A stretch of DNA of 64,000 bases. Source: Pararhizobium_B sp963838155 (GTDB lineage Bacteria > Pseudomonadota > Alphaproteobacteria > Rhizobiales > Rhizobiaceae). Numbering within the stretch: the stretch's first letter is position 1; every line of letters begins with the position of its first letter. The notes beneath the pieces are model-generated. The model did not search any database. It saw only the letters and a program-made list of their open reading frames with translations, and was not told where the DNA came from. Below, piece by piece: positions 16,456 through 25,656 of the stretch. A program made the position numbers and the translations under genes. The stretch lies in contig CAWIQE010000036.1 of assembly GCA_963838155.1 (NCBI GenBank), forward strand, positions 248,001 to 312,000. Direction: 5' to 3'.

Positions 16456-18582
16456 TCAGAGCCAGAGCTGGCGCTCGACCTCGAGGCTGATCCGGGTGGC
16501 GGCGACCTGCTCCGCCAGCGAGATCGGCCAGGCGCCGCCCCTTGCGAAAGTCGCCGCCAGGGCCTGCAGCTCCTCCAGCTGGCCTTTTTCCATCGTCATG
16601 GCCTTCCATCCGCCGCTGCCGCCCGCGACGGTCAGCTGCTTGTAGTCGTCGAGGACGAGCACCTTGCCGTCGGCGAAGATGTCGGCCCGCTCCTTCGGAT
16701 GGCTCTTCGAGCCCATGGCGGTGTAGGTCAGCGTGCAGACCGAGCCGTCGGCATAGCGCACGGTGGCGACGAAATTGTCGTTGCGGCACCAGTACTTGCT
16801 CTCCGGCACGATCGAGGTCGCCTGGATCTCGATGGGTTCGCTGCCGGTCAGGGCGCCGAAGAGGTCGTAGATGTGGCACGCCTCGCCGATGTTGCGCCCG
16901 CCGCCCTCCGCGCCGTGGACCCAGTGGTCGGGGGCAATGTAGCCGGCGTTCATCCGGTAATTGACGATGACGGGCGAATTGCGCCCGGCCAGCAGCTTCT
17001 GCGCCTCCACGATCGCCGGCGAGAAGCGGCGGTTGAAGCCCGTCATCAGCACCGGGCCGTCCGGGTTCTCCTCGTAGAAGGCGACGATCGGCAGGAGCTC
17101 GTCCTCGCTCATCGCCAGCGGCTTCTCGACGAAGACGTTCTTGCCGGCCTTCAGCGCCTTCAGCGTCATGTCGGCATGAAGGTGATGGCGCGTGGCGATC
17201 AGCACGAGGTCGATGTCGGGATCGGCGAGCATCTCGTCGAAATCCGTTCCCGCGCCCGGCACGCCGAAGCGTTCCGCCACGCCGCGCGCCGAGAGCCCGG
17301 TGCGGCTGACGATCGTGCGCGTCTCGAAGCTGTCTTTCAGCTTGCCGAGGTTCGGCAGGTGCATGCCCTGCGCGAAGCCGCCGGCGCCCACGAGCGCCAG
17401 CCGGGTCTTGCCGCTCCTTTTCGGGACGGGCGCCACGTCGAGCTTGGTCGCCCGCGCCTCTTCACGCTCGGGGTAGCCGAGCAGGACGAGAAGCGGCTTT
17501 TCGCCCTCCGCCTGCAGCGAGGCGTAGGCCTCTTCCGCCCGCGAGATGTCGTAGGGCTCGCGCAGCATGTTTGCGAGCGAAACGCGCCCCGACGACAGCA
17601 GCCGCAGATATTCCTGCATGTTGCGGTTTTCGGTCCAGCGGACGTAGGGCAGGGGATAGTCGAGCCCTTCCTCTTCGTAGGTCGCGTCGTAGCGGCCGGG
17701 CCCGTAGGACGTCGAAATCAGGAAATCCAGCTCCTTGGCGTAGATGTCGGACCGGGCGATGTTCAGCCCGACGTCGCCCACCACCACCACCCGCGCCTTG
17801 CGGCGGCAGAACTGGAACGCCTGCGCGACGATGGCGTCGCTCGACGAGGCCGCCGTCACGATGACCGCATCCGCGCCGTAGCCGTCGGTCAGCCGGAGCA
17901 CGGTGTCGACCAGGTCGCCCCGGCCCGCGTCGAGGCCGTGGTGCAGGCCGTTCTCCCTGGCGGTCTCGATGCGCTTGCCGTCGACGTCCGTGCCGATGAC
18001 GTGGCAGCCGTTCGCCGAGAGCAACTGCGCGGTGATCTGGCCGAGGATGCCGAGGCCGACGACGACGACCGTCTCGCCGAGCGTCGGCTGCGCGCGCCGC
18101 ACGCCCTGCATGGCGATGGCGCCGAGCGTGACCGTCGCGGCCGCGTCGAAGGAAAGCGCGTCCGGCACCGGGGCCGTCAGGTTGACCGGCACGTCGATCA
18201 GTTCCGCATGGTTGGCGATGCCCGCACCGGCACAGGCCACGCGGTCGCCCACCTTGATGCCCTCGACCTCGCTGCCGACCTCGATGACCGTGCCGGCCGC
18301 CGAGTAGCCCGTCGCCAGTCCCGCGTCGAGCCGGCCCTTGATCTGCTTGTAGACGCGGGCGACGCCCTGGTCCTTCATCAGCTGCAGGGCCTTCTTGACG
18401 TGGTGCGGCTGCTTGAGCGCGCGCCGGTAGAGCGGCAGGCCCGACATCTTGATGCCGGCCATCTCGGTGCCGACGCTGACGCAGGAACGGCTGACGCGCA
18501 CCAGCACGTTGCGCGGTCCGACGGTCGGCGCGGGCACGTCCTGCAGGAAGACCTTGCCGGAGCGAACGAGCAGTTGTCTCAA
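16456..18582 (-). CDS. Two-domain oxidoreductase: zinc-type alcohol dehydrogenase fused to Gfo/Idh/MocA
   Basis: The first half (about 1-350) is a medium-chain dehydrogenase (TGYSAAGTVIEVG, GDRVACAGAG, VVVVGLGILGQITAQLL). The second half (about 380-708) is a Gfo/Idh/MocA dehydrogenase (RLALVGAGGFAQGMHLPNL, EKPLAMS, MTGFNRRFSP). Such fusions recur in EPS loci next to heparinase-family genes and are thought to oxidise or epimerise a sugar nucleotide; no reaction is established. The TTG at 18582 overlaps the wecC stop (TTGA) and has GAGGA eight bases upstream, giving 708 residues. Several typical zinc ligands of alcohol dehydrogenases look absent, so the first domain may be zinc-free. Confidence 0.87.
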   Translation of the reverse strand: MRQLLVRSGKVFLQDVPAPTVGPRNVLVRVSRSCVSVGTEMAGIKMSGLPLYRRALKQPHHVKKALQLMKDQGVARVYKQIKGRLDAGLATGYSAAGTVIEVGSEVEGIKVGDRVACAGAGIANHAELIDVPVNLTAPVPDALSFDAAATVTLGAIAMQGVRRAQPTLGETVVVVGLGILGQITAQLLSANGCHVIGTDVDGKRIETARENGLHHGLDAGRGDLVDTVLRLTDGYGADAVIVTAASSSDAIVAQAFQFCRRKARVVVVGDVGLNIARSDIYAKELDFLISTSYGPGRYDATYEEEGLDYPLPYVRWTENRNMQEYLRLLSSGRVSLANMLREPYDISRAEEAYASLQAEGEKPLLVLLGYPEREEARATKLDVAPVPKRSGKTRLALVGAGGFAQGMHLPNLGKLKDSFETRTIVSRTGLSARGVAERFGVPGAGTDFDEMLADPDIDLVLIATRHHLHADMTLKALKAGKNVFVEKPLAMSEDELLPIVAFYEENPDGPVLMTGFNRRFSPAIVEAQKLLAGRNSPVIVNYRMNAGYIAPDHWVHGAEGGGRNIGEACHIYDLFGALTGSEPIEIQATSIVPESKYWCRNDNFVATVRYADGSVCTLTYTAMGSKSHPKERADIFADGKVLVLDDYKQLTVAGGSGGWKAMTMEKGQLEELQALAATFARGGAWPISLAEQVAATRISLEVERQLWL

Positions 18583-19841
18583 GTCCAGATTCCTCGCGTA
18601 TCGATGACTGTCTTGTCCCGCCGCAGATCGTCGCCGATCTCCAGGAAGGGCCGGTGATTGACGAGCAGGAGCACCACGTCCGCCGCCCTGACGGCCTCGG
18701 CTCCGTCCGCCATCCTCACCCAGGGCCTTTCGGCGAGCGCGCGCGGCAGCCTCTCGATGTTGGGCTCGCTGACCACGAGGTCGCATACGCCCCATTCGGC
18801 CAGGTGTTCGACGATCTGCAGCGCCGGGCTTTCCCGAAGGTCGTCGACGTCCGGCTTGAAGGCCAGGCCGAGGCAGGCGATCCTCGCGCGCCGGTCTCCG
18901 ATGTCGAGGGCCGCGACCGCTTCGCGCACCTTCTCGATGACGCGGTGCGGCTTGCCGTCGTTGATCTCGCGGGCGGTGCGGATGATGCGGGCTTCCTCCG
19001 GCGCGGCCTCGACGATGAACCAGGGATCGACGGCGATGCAATGGCCGCCGACGCCGGGACCGGGCTGCAGGATGTTGACGCGCGGGTGCCCGTTGGCGTG
19101 CTTGATGAGCTCCCAGACGTTGATGCCGAGCCGGTCGCACACCAGCGAAAGCTCGTTGGCGAACGCGATGTTGACGTCGCGGAAGGCGTTCTCGGTGAGC
19201 TTGCACATTTCCGCCGTTCGGGCGTTGGTCGTGCGCAGCTCGCCCCGGCAGAAGATCGAATAGAGCGACCGGGCGCGGCTGGAGCACTCCGCCGTGATGC
19301 CGCCGATCACGCGGTTGTTCTCGACGATCTCGGTCAGCACCCGTCCCGGAAGCACCCGCTCGGGGCAATAGGCGACATAGACGTCCGCCGGGTCGCCGTC
19401 CTTCACCGGGAAGGTGAGGTCCGGCCGCAGCCGGGCGAGGGCGCGCGCAACCTCCTCGGTCGTTCCGGGAGGGCAGGTCGATTCGACGACGACCAGGTTG
19501 CCCCTGGCGAGCACCGGGGCAATGGCCTTCGTCGCCGCCTCGACATAGGCGAGGTCGGCCTTGCCGTCGTGGAAGGGCGTCGGCACCGCGATCATGAAGG
19601 CGTCGGCCGGGCTCGGCTCCGTCGCCGCCTTGAGCCGGCCGACCTGGACGGCGTGCGCGGTCACCGCGTCCAGTTCGGGCTCGACGATGTGGATGCGGCC
19701 CTTGTTGATGGTGTCGACGACGTCGGCGCGGATGTCGACGCCGAGGACCTCGACGCCGCGGGACGCCAGGACCGATGCCGTCGGCAGCCCGATGTAGCCG
19801 AGGCCCATCACGCAGACGGACCTGAAGTCGGTGGTTGTCAT
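18579..19841 (-). CDS. wecC: UDP-N-acetyl-D-mannosamine dehydrogenase
   Basis: Oxidises UDP-ManNAc to UDP-ManNAcA with two NAD+. Visible motifs are VMGLGYIGLPTASVLA (NAD binding), TENAFRDVNIAFANE (catalytic Lys region) and GPGVGGHCIAVDP carrying the catalytic Cys. 420 residues, normal length. The GGHC context and the direct link to wecB separate it from UDP-glucose dehydrogenases, which have GGSC (compare ugd at 26672). Its ATG overlaps the wecB stop (ATGA) and its stop overlaps the oxidoreductase TTG, so the three are translationally coupled. Confidence 0.93.
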   Translation of the reverse strand: MTTTDFRSVCVMGLGYIGLPTASVLASRGVEVLGVDIRADVVDTINKGRIHIVEPELDAVTAHAVQVGRLKAATEPSPADAFMIAVPTPFHDGKADLAYVEAATKAIAPVLARGNLVVVESTCPPGTTEEVARALARLRPDLTFPVKDGDPADVYVAYCPERVLPGRVLTEIVENNRVIGGITAECSSRARSLYSIFCRGELRTTNARTAEMCKLTENAFRDVNIAFANELSLVCDRLGINVWELIKHANGHPRVNILQPGPGVGGHCIAVDPWFIVEAAPEEARIIRTAREINDGKPHRVIEKVREAVAALDIGDRRARIACLGLAFKPDVDDLRESPALQIVEHLAEWGVCDLVVSEPNIERLPRALAERPWVRMADGAEAVRAADVVLLLVNHRPFLEIGDDLRRDKTVIDTRGIWT

Positions 19842-20953
19842 TCGTAGTCCTCGAGTATCTGGCGGATGCGCTGCGACGCCATGCCGTCGCCATAGGGATT
19901 GTTTGCTTCCGACATGCGGCGATAGTGTGCGTCGTCGTCGAGAAGCATCGAGGCCTCGGCGACGATCCTGTCCCTGTCGGTTCCCACGAGGACCACCGTT
20001 CCGGCGTCGACCGCTTCCGGCCGTTCGGTCGTCTCCCGCATCACCAGGATCGGCTTGCCGAGCGACGGCGCCTCTTCCTGGACGCCGCCCGAATCCGTGA
20101 TGATCGTATGCGCCCGGTCCATGAGGGCGACGAAGGGCTCGTAGTCGAGCGGGTCGATCAGCGCGATGCGTGGATGTCCCCCGAGCCGGTCCCCGACCGG
20201 GCCACGCACGTTCGGGTTCGGATGGACCGGATAGACGATCTGCACGTCCTGCCGGTCGGCGATCCGCAGCAGCGCGTCGCAGATGTTCTGGAAGCCGGCG
20301 CCGAAGTTCTCGCGCCGGTGCCCCGTCACGAGCACCAGCCGGCGCCCGTGATCGAGGAACGGAAACCTCTCGTTCCACACCCCCGGATCGACCCGGCGGG
20401 TCCTCTCCACGACGGCGAGCAGGGCATCGATGACGGTGTTTCCGGTGACGTGGATATGCGCCTCGTCGACCCCCTCGGCGAGGAGGTTGGCCCGCGAGCG
20501 CGGCGTCGGCGCGAAATGGAAGCGCGTCGCCAGCGTGGCGACCCGGCGGTTCATCTCCTCCGGCCACGGCGCGAGCAGCGAGCCGGAGCGCAGCCCGGCC
20601 TCGACATGGCCGACCGGAAGCTTGCGGTAGAAGGCCGCCAGCGATGCCGAAAGCGTGGTGGTGGTGTCGCCGTGCACCAGCACGACGTCCGGCTTTTCCG
20701 CGTCGAGCACGGCGCCGACGCCCGTCAGCGCCCGCGCCGTGAGGCCGTCCAGCGTCTGGTTCGGCTGCATCAGGTCGAGATCGTGGTCGGGGGCGATGCC
20801 GAAGAGGCCGAGCACCTGGTCCAGCATCTCCCGGTGCTGGGCCGTGACGCAGACTTTCGTTTCGATCGTCGCGCTCTTCAGAAGCTCCGTGACCACCGGC
20901 GCCATCTTGATGGCTTCGGGCCGCGTTCCGAAAACGACAAGTACCTTCGTCAT
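19838..20953 (-). CDS. wecB: UDP-N-acetylglucosamine 2-epimerase (non-hydrolysing)
   Basis: Interconverts UDP-GlcNAc and UDP-ManNAc in the cytoplasm. 371 residues, typical length, with VFGTRPEAIKMAPV at the start, HVEAGLRSG near residue 116 and TDSGGVQEEAPSLGKP near 290, the conserved UDP-binding and catalytic blocks. First gene of the eight-gene minus-strand operon reaching down to 8447; all junctions are short or overlapping. The 277-base gap to the divergent heparinase-family gene should carry two promoters. Confidence 0.94.
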   Translation of the reverse strand: MTKVLVVFGTRPEAIKMAPVVTELLKSATIETKVCVTAQHREMLDQVLGLFGIAPDHDLDLMQPNQTLDGLTARALTGVGAVLDAEKPDVVLVHGDTTTTLSASLAAFYRKLPVGHVEAGLRSGSLLAPWPEEMNRRVATLATRFHFAPTPRSRANLLAEGVDEAHIHVTGNTVIDALLAVVERTRRVDPGVWNERFPFLDHGRRLVLVTGHRRENFGAGFQNICDALLRIADRQDVQIVYPVHPNPNVRGPVGDRLGGHPRIALIDPLDYEPFVALMDRAHTIITDSGGVQEEAPSLGKPILVMRETTERPEAVDAGTVVLVGTDRDRIVAEASMLLDDDAHYRRMSEANNPYGDGMASQRIRQILEDYE

Positions 20954-21230
20954 GCCAACTTACGAACCGTTTGACGGAAATGCTGCAGTTAAATCGCTCT
21001 CACGGACAACCGAGAGCGACCAGCGGACGGGCGGCGCCGAAGCCATCGTCCCGGGCGGCGTCGCCTCTGTATCTCGTTTTCCGGGCATCGACAAGTTGCG
21101 CCCGCGTTTTTGCCGGGGACGCCTTTCCCGGGCCCCTCGTCCCGGGGCTCCTGCGATCTGGACAGACGGCCATCGCGACCGTAAGGAACGGCCCACGGGC
21201 AGCGGGCCGCCGCAAGCCAAGAAGGTGTTC

Positions 21231-22880
21231 ATGAGAAACGCGATACGCACGCTTCGGACGATCTCCCACCTGAAACCGGTGCAGTTCACCAACCGCCTGA
21301 CCCGACGCCTGCCGAAGCGGATCGACCTTTCCCCCGCCGACCTGCCGCAGCGCGCGCGGCGGGGAAGCTGGCGGCGCTGCCCGGGACGCGCCGCGTCGAT
21401 GACCGGTCCCGGCCGGCTGCTGCTGCTTGCCGAGGAGGGCGATCTTTCAGAGGGCGCCGGCTGGAACGACCCCGGCCGCTCGAAGCTCTGGCTCTACCAT
21501 TTGCACTATTTCGACGACCTGCTCGCCGAGGGCGCCGGCGGGCGCGCCGCCTGGCACCGTGGGCTCGTTGCCGGCTGGCTGGCCGAGAACCCGCCGATGA
21601 AGGGCGTCGGCTGGGAACCCTATCCGCTGTCGCGGCGGATCGGGAACTGGATCCCGTGGGCGCTGGAAGGCGGCGATCTCGGCACGGATGCGCTGCGGAG
21701 CCTGGTGCTGCAGGCCCGCGTCCTGGCGCGGTCGCTCGAATGGCACCTGCTCGGCAACCATCTCTTCGCCAATGCCCGGGCGCTCGTTTTCGCCGGCTGC
21801 TTCTTCGAGGGCGCGGAAGCCGACCACTGGCTGCGGACCGGGCTCGCCATCCTCGACCGGGAACTGCCGGAACAGATCCTGCCCGACGGCGGCCATTTCG
21901 AGCTGTCGCCCATGTACCATGTGCTCACCCTCGAGGACATGATCGACCTTTGCCAGCTCTCCGCGATCTACCCCGACCTGCTCGGCGGCCACGCCCTCCG
22001 GCAGCGCTGGACGGCGCGAACCGAGGCCATGATCGGCTGGCTGGCCGCCATGCGCCATCCCGATGGCGAGATTTCCTTCTTCAACGATTCCACCTTCGGC
22101 CAGGCGCGCGCGCCGGCGGACGTGCTGGCCTATGCCGGCCTGTTCGGCCTCGGGACGCCGGCCCCGGCCGCCCCCGGCCCGATGCATTTGGCGCCGAGCG
22201 GCTATATTCGCCTTCGGAAAGGCGACTGGACCGCCTTCTTCGACGTCGGGCCGGTCGGGCCGGCCTATATTCCCGGCCACGCCCATGCCGACACCCTCTC
22301 GCTGGAGATTTCCCTCGGCGGCGAGCGGGTCGTGACCAACAGCGGCACCTCGACCTACGCCGTCGGCCCGCGGCGCGACTGGGAGCGCTCCACCGCCGCC
22401 CATGCGACCGTCGAGGTCGACGGGACGGATTCCTCGGAAATGTGGGCGAGCTTCAGGGTCGGCCGCCGGGCGCGCCCCCTCGACGTCGCCTCCGGTGCCG
22501 GCCCGGACCTCGACTGGGCGGCCGGCAGCCACGACGGGTACCGGCATCTGCCCGGGCGGCCGATCCATCGCCGGCGCGTCGAGGTGGGCGAAAGACGTCT
22601 CGTCGTGACCGACGAAATCGATTCGCGAACGCCGCACGCCGCCACCGGCCGCCTTCCGCTCCATCCTTCCGTCTCCATCGTCGACCGGTCCGGCGACGGC
22701 TTTACCCTGCGCACGGCCCAGGGGCGGACACTGCGCGTCGCGGTCGCCGGCGCCGACGGCCTCGCCGAAGGCCGGGGCACCTTCGCGTCCGGCTTCGGCC
22801 GGGTCGAGGACCGGCCGGTTCTCGAATGGCGATGCCGAACGACGGCCGGCCGCAAAGTGACAACCGAGATCGCCCTCTGA
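21231..22880 (+). CDS. Heparinase II/III family protein (second copy)
   Basis: 549 residues with the same two-part architecture as the protein at 12290 but only distantly similar: an alpha-helical toroid with LEWHLLGNHLFANARALVFAG (about residues 173-195) and a beta-sandwich with AYIPGHAHADTLSLEISLGG and RSTAAHATVEVDG. The ATG at 21231 has GAAGG six bases upstream. It is transcribed away from wecB and is followed after one base by a GT4 gene. Heparinase-like proteins without signal peptides are common in EPS loci. It may process the chain during assembly; the substrate is unknown. Confidence 0.87.
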   Translation: MRNAIRTLRTISHLKPVQFTNRLTRRLPKRIDLSPADLPQRARRGSWRRCPGRAASMTGPGRLLLLAEEGDLSEGAGWNDPGRSKLWLYHLHYFDDLLAEGAGGRAAWHRGLVAGWLAENPPMKGVGWEPYPLSRRIGNWIPWALEGGDLGTDALRSLVLQARVLARSLEWHLLGNHLFANARALVFAGCFFEGAEADHWLRTGLAILDRELPEQILPDGGHFELSPMYHVLTLEDMIDLCQLSAIYPDLLGGHALRQRWTARTEAMIGWLAAMRHPDGEISFFNDSTFGQARAPADVLAYAGLFGLGTPAPAAPGPMHLAPSGYIRLRKGDWTAFFDVGPVGPAYIPGHAHADTLSLEISLGGERVVTNSGTSTYAVGPRRDWERSTAAHATVEVDGTDSSEMWASFRVGRRARPLDVASGAGPDLDWAAGSHDGYRHLPGRPIHRRRVEVGERRLVVTDEIDSRTPHAATGRLPLHPSVSIVDRSGDGFTLRTAQGRTLRVAVAGADGLAEGRGTFASGFGRVEDRPVLEWRCRTTAGRKVTTEIAL

Positions 22881-22881
22881 A

Positions 22882-24132
22882 ATGCGTATTCTCCTGCTGA
22901 CCGACAACTATCCGCCCGAGACCAACGCGTCGGCGCTGCGCTCCAGCGCCCACGCGCGCCGATGGACCGAGCGCGGCGCGGACGTGACCGTGCTGACGTC
23001 CTTTCCCAACTTCCCCGAGGGCCGGCTCCACCCCGGCTACCGCCAGCGCCTGCGCGACCGCAAGGTCGTCGACGGGGTCGAGGTCGTGCGCGTGCCGACG
23101 CTGATCTTTCCCAATGGCGGCTTCGTCAAGCGAATCGTCGATTTCGTCAGCTATGCGGTCTCGGCGAGCGTCGCCGCCCTGTTCGTCCGCCGCCCGGACG
23201 TGGTCGTCGCCACGTCGCCGCAGTTCTTCGCCGCCGTGGCGGGCTGGGTCGTGAGCGTCCTCCACCGCCGGCCCTTCGTCTTCGAGCTGCGCGATCTCTG
23301 GCCGGACTCGATCGTAGCCGTCGGCGCGATGAAGGAAGGCCTCGCGATCCGCGCCCTTCGGAAGCTCGAGCATTTCCTCTACCGGCGCGCCGACCTGATC
23401 GTCGCAGTCACCGAATCGTTCCGCAGCCATCTCGTCGCCAGCGGCATTCCGGCCGGCAAGATCGGCGTCGTGCGCAACGGCGTCGACCTGGCCCGCTTCA
23501 CGCCCGGCGAGCCGCCGGCCACCCTTCGCGGGGAACTCGGCCTCGGCGACCGGCTGGTCGTCTCCTATATCGGCACGATCGGCATGGCCCACGGCCTCGA
23601 AATGCTGATAGACGTCGCCGAGGACCTCGCCGTCCGCGCCCCGCAGGTCGCCTTCCTCATCGTCGGCGCCGGTGCGGGGCTCGAGCGGCTTCGCGCCGCC
23701 GTGGCCGAGCGGCGTCTCGACAACGTCGTCTTCGTCGAGCGCGTGGAGCACGACAGGATCGTCCACTTCTGGCGGCTGAGCGACCTGACGCTCGTCCTGC
23801 TGCGCGACGATCCGGTCTTCCGCACGGTCATTCCCTCGAAGATCTTCGAGGCGATGGCGACGGGCACCCCGATCGTCACCAACGTGGCCGGCGAGCTGGA
23901 AACCCTTCTGTCTCCCCTCGGTTCGGCGGTCCAGGTCCCGCCGGACGGCGACGGCCTCGCCGACGCCATCCTGTCGCTGGCGCGGGATCCGGCCGCCCGC
24001 GCCCGCCTGTCCGCCGCCGGCGTCGAGGCCGCCAGGCTCTTCCGCCGGGAAAGGCAGGCCGACGACATGCTCGACCTGCTGGAAGACTGCGCGGCGCGGC
24101 GCCGAAGCGCGTCCCGGCCCGAACGGCCATAG
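22882..24132 (+). CDS. Glycosyltransferase family 4 (WbuB-like)
   Basis: A 416-residue GT-B enzyme. The opening MRILLLTDNYPPETNASA and the block ELRDLWPDSIVAVGAM are diagnostic of the WbuB subgroup, which adds GlcNAc- or FucNAc-type sugars to O-antigen or capsule units. The C-terminal domain carries SYIGTIGMAHGLEMLID and PSKIFEAMATGTPIV. The ATG lies one base after the upstream stop, indicating a two-gene operon with the heparinase-family protein. It converges with the DUF2793 gene, leaving only three bases between the stops. Confidence 0.9.
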   Translation: MRILLLTDNYPPETNASALRSSAHARRWTERGADVTVLTSFPNFPEGRLHPGYRQRLRDRKVVDGVEVVRVPTLIFPNGGFVKRIVDFVSYAVSASVAALFVRRPDVVVATSPQFFAAVAGWVVSVLHRRPFVFELRDLWPDSIVAVGAMKEGLAIRALRKLEHFLYRRADLIVAVTESFRSHLVASGIPAGKIGVVRNGVDLARFTPGEPPATLRGELGLGDRLVVSYIGTIGMAHGLEMLIDVAEDLAVRAPQVAFLIVGAGAGLERLRAAVAERRLDNVVFVERVEHDRIVHFWRLSDLTLVLLRDDPVFRTVIPSKIFEAMATGTPIVTNVAGELETLLSPLGSAVQVPPDGDGLADAILSLARDPAARARLSAAGVEAARLFRRERQADDMLDLLEDCAARRRSASRPERP

Positions 24133-24135
24133 GCG

Positions 24136-25449
24136 TCACGCATAGACCGCCACGATCTCCGCGAAGACGGTCCCGAGGCCGCTGGCGCTGCCGGCGGTCT
24201 CCGCCACGAAGACGAGGTTCGAGCCGGACACCGGCGACCGTTCGCCCGTGAACAGCGTGCATTCGCCGTATTGCCGGGTGCCGTCGGGCGCCGAAGCCGT
24301 TCGGCGGGCGCCGTCCGCGGCGCCGCTTCCCGACACCCCGAGGCTCGCATCGCCGCCTTGGCCGCCGGCGCAGGTGGCGAGGAGCACGCCCTTCTGCGCG
24401 AACACCGCCCCGAACACGTTCCAGAGGAAGGGGCTGATGTCGATCGCCACCATGCCGGACGCGCCTGCGCCCGGGTCGCCGAGCTGGATCGTCTCGCCGG
24501 CGCTCCAGCCGGCGATGTCGGCCTTGTCGCTCACGCTGAGCTGGCTTGCGGAGTTGTTCCAGGTCACCCAGGCGGCCCGCGCCGGCGATTTGCTGACGTT
24601 CCAGACCCGGACCATGGCGACGCCGCGCATCGCGTCGGTGAAGATCTCCTCCGCCCGCGCCTGCGCCAGGTCGATGGCGCCACCGGCGGCCGAGGCGAGG
24701 GCGTAGCTGCGCGGCGTCGCCGGCCGGTGCGCCTCCGCGTGCCAGATGCGGCCGGCGGCGGGCGAGGGGAGGAGTTGCGCCAGCGGCTTGCGGCTTGCGG
24801 CATGCAGGACCCCGGCGGGGAAGGCCACGCCGCCCGAGCCGCGATCGGCGACCAGCGCCTCGGTCCAGTGCTGGCCGTCCGGGCTGACCTTGAGACGGAA
24901 GTCGTCGTCGCCGACGAGGCCGATCTCGGCCCGCCCGGAATAGGCCGTCTGGAAGAGGTGCGAGGCCGTGTCCGCCGCCGCCGCCTTGACCGTGTTCAGC
25001 CGGTGGTCGCCGCCGGCGTGGGTGAAAAGGCTCGCCGGCGAAGCGACCGCCAGCCGGTTCGTGGCGTCGGCGGCGGTGGAGATGCCGAAGAAGGCGCGCC
25101 CGCTGCCGCCGGCGTCGGGGGTCGACCAGGCCGCACCGTCGAAGACGAGCCGCTCGCCGGCTCCGGCGTCGAAGGCCTGCCAGCCCCGCGCCGGCGCGAG
25201 GAACGTCCATGCGTCGTCCTGGAAGCAGGCGATGGCGCCGTCATGGCCCGCCCACGCGCCCGAGGCGCCGCCGGCGACGATGTGCGCGTCGCCTTCCTCC
25301 GGCGCGGCCGGCGGGGCGGTGAGGCTCCGGTCCAGCACGACGGGCTGGATGAGCCCGTCGATGATCTTCAGGGTCTCGTTGTGGGTGACGTGTTTCTGCG
25401 CCTGGGAAGGGAGGATGAAGGGAAGGTCGAGGCGTGGGGTCGTTTCCAT
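24136..25449 (-). CDS. DUF2793 family protein
   Basis: 437 residues. The DUF2793 signature LDLPFILPSQAQKHVTHNE is at residues 6-24, followed by EGDAHIVAGGASGAWAGHDG. The rest is rich in Gly, Ala and Ser with beta-repeat character (VFAQKGVLLATCAGG), suggestive of a fibrous or trimeric surface structure. No signal peptide is visible. To my knowledge DUF2793 proteins occur in alphaproteobacterial prophages and gene-transfer-agent loci as spike- or fibre-type parts, and also singly on chromosomes. No phage genes accompany it here; it lies between a glycosyltransferase and sugar-nucleotide genes. Function unknown. Confidence 0.8.
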   Translation of the reverse strand: METTPRLDLPFILPSQAQKHVTHNETLKIIDGLIQPVVLDRSLTAPPAAPEEGDAHIVAGGASGAWAGHDGAIACFQDDAWTFLAPARGWQAFDAGAGERLVFDGAAWSTPDAGGSGRAFFGISTAADATNRLAVASPASLFTHAGGDHRLNTVKAAAADTASHLFQTAYSGRAEIGLVGDDDFRLKVSPDGQHWTEALVADRGSGGVAFPAGVLHAASRKPLAQLLPSPAAGRIWHAEAHRPATPRSYALASAAGGAIDLAQARAEEIFTDAMRGVAMVRVWNVSKSPARAAWVTWNNSASQLSVSDKADIAGWSAGETIQLGDPGAGASGMVAIDISPFLWNVFGAVFAQKGVLLATCAGGQGGDASLGVSGSGAADGARRTASAPDGTRQYGECTLFTGERSPVSGSNLVFVAETAGSASGLGTVFAEIVAVYA

Positions 25450-25656
25450 CGTGGGCTCCGTCGGTTCGAAGGCCCCATGGTAAGCGCCGCGCAGGCGCCG
25501 GGGACGACGACGACGCCGCGTCCCCGCCCGCGGGTCTGCGCGGGCGGACGGGACGGTCTCCTGAGCGCTCTCGGCATGGTCGAAAGGACGGCGATGCCGG
25601 AGGACGGGGATCCTCGTCCCCGCCAGGCAGGGCGGAAACCGCCGGCCGGGCCGGGT

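Noticed and set aside
16456..19893. Single 1145-codon frame joining the oxidoreductase to sequence overlapping wecC
   Set aside because: The upstream third is wecC read in another frame; the TTGA overlap with GAGGA upstream gives a clean start for the oxidoreductase.
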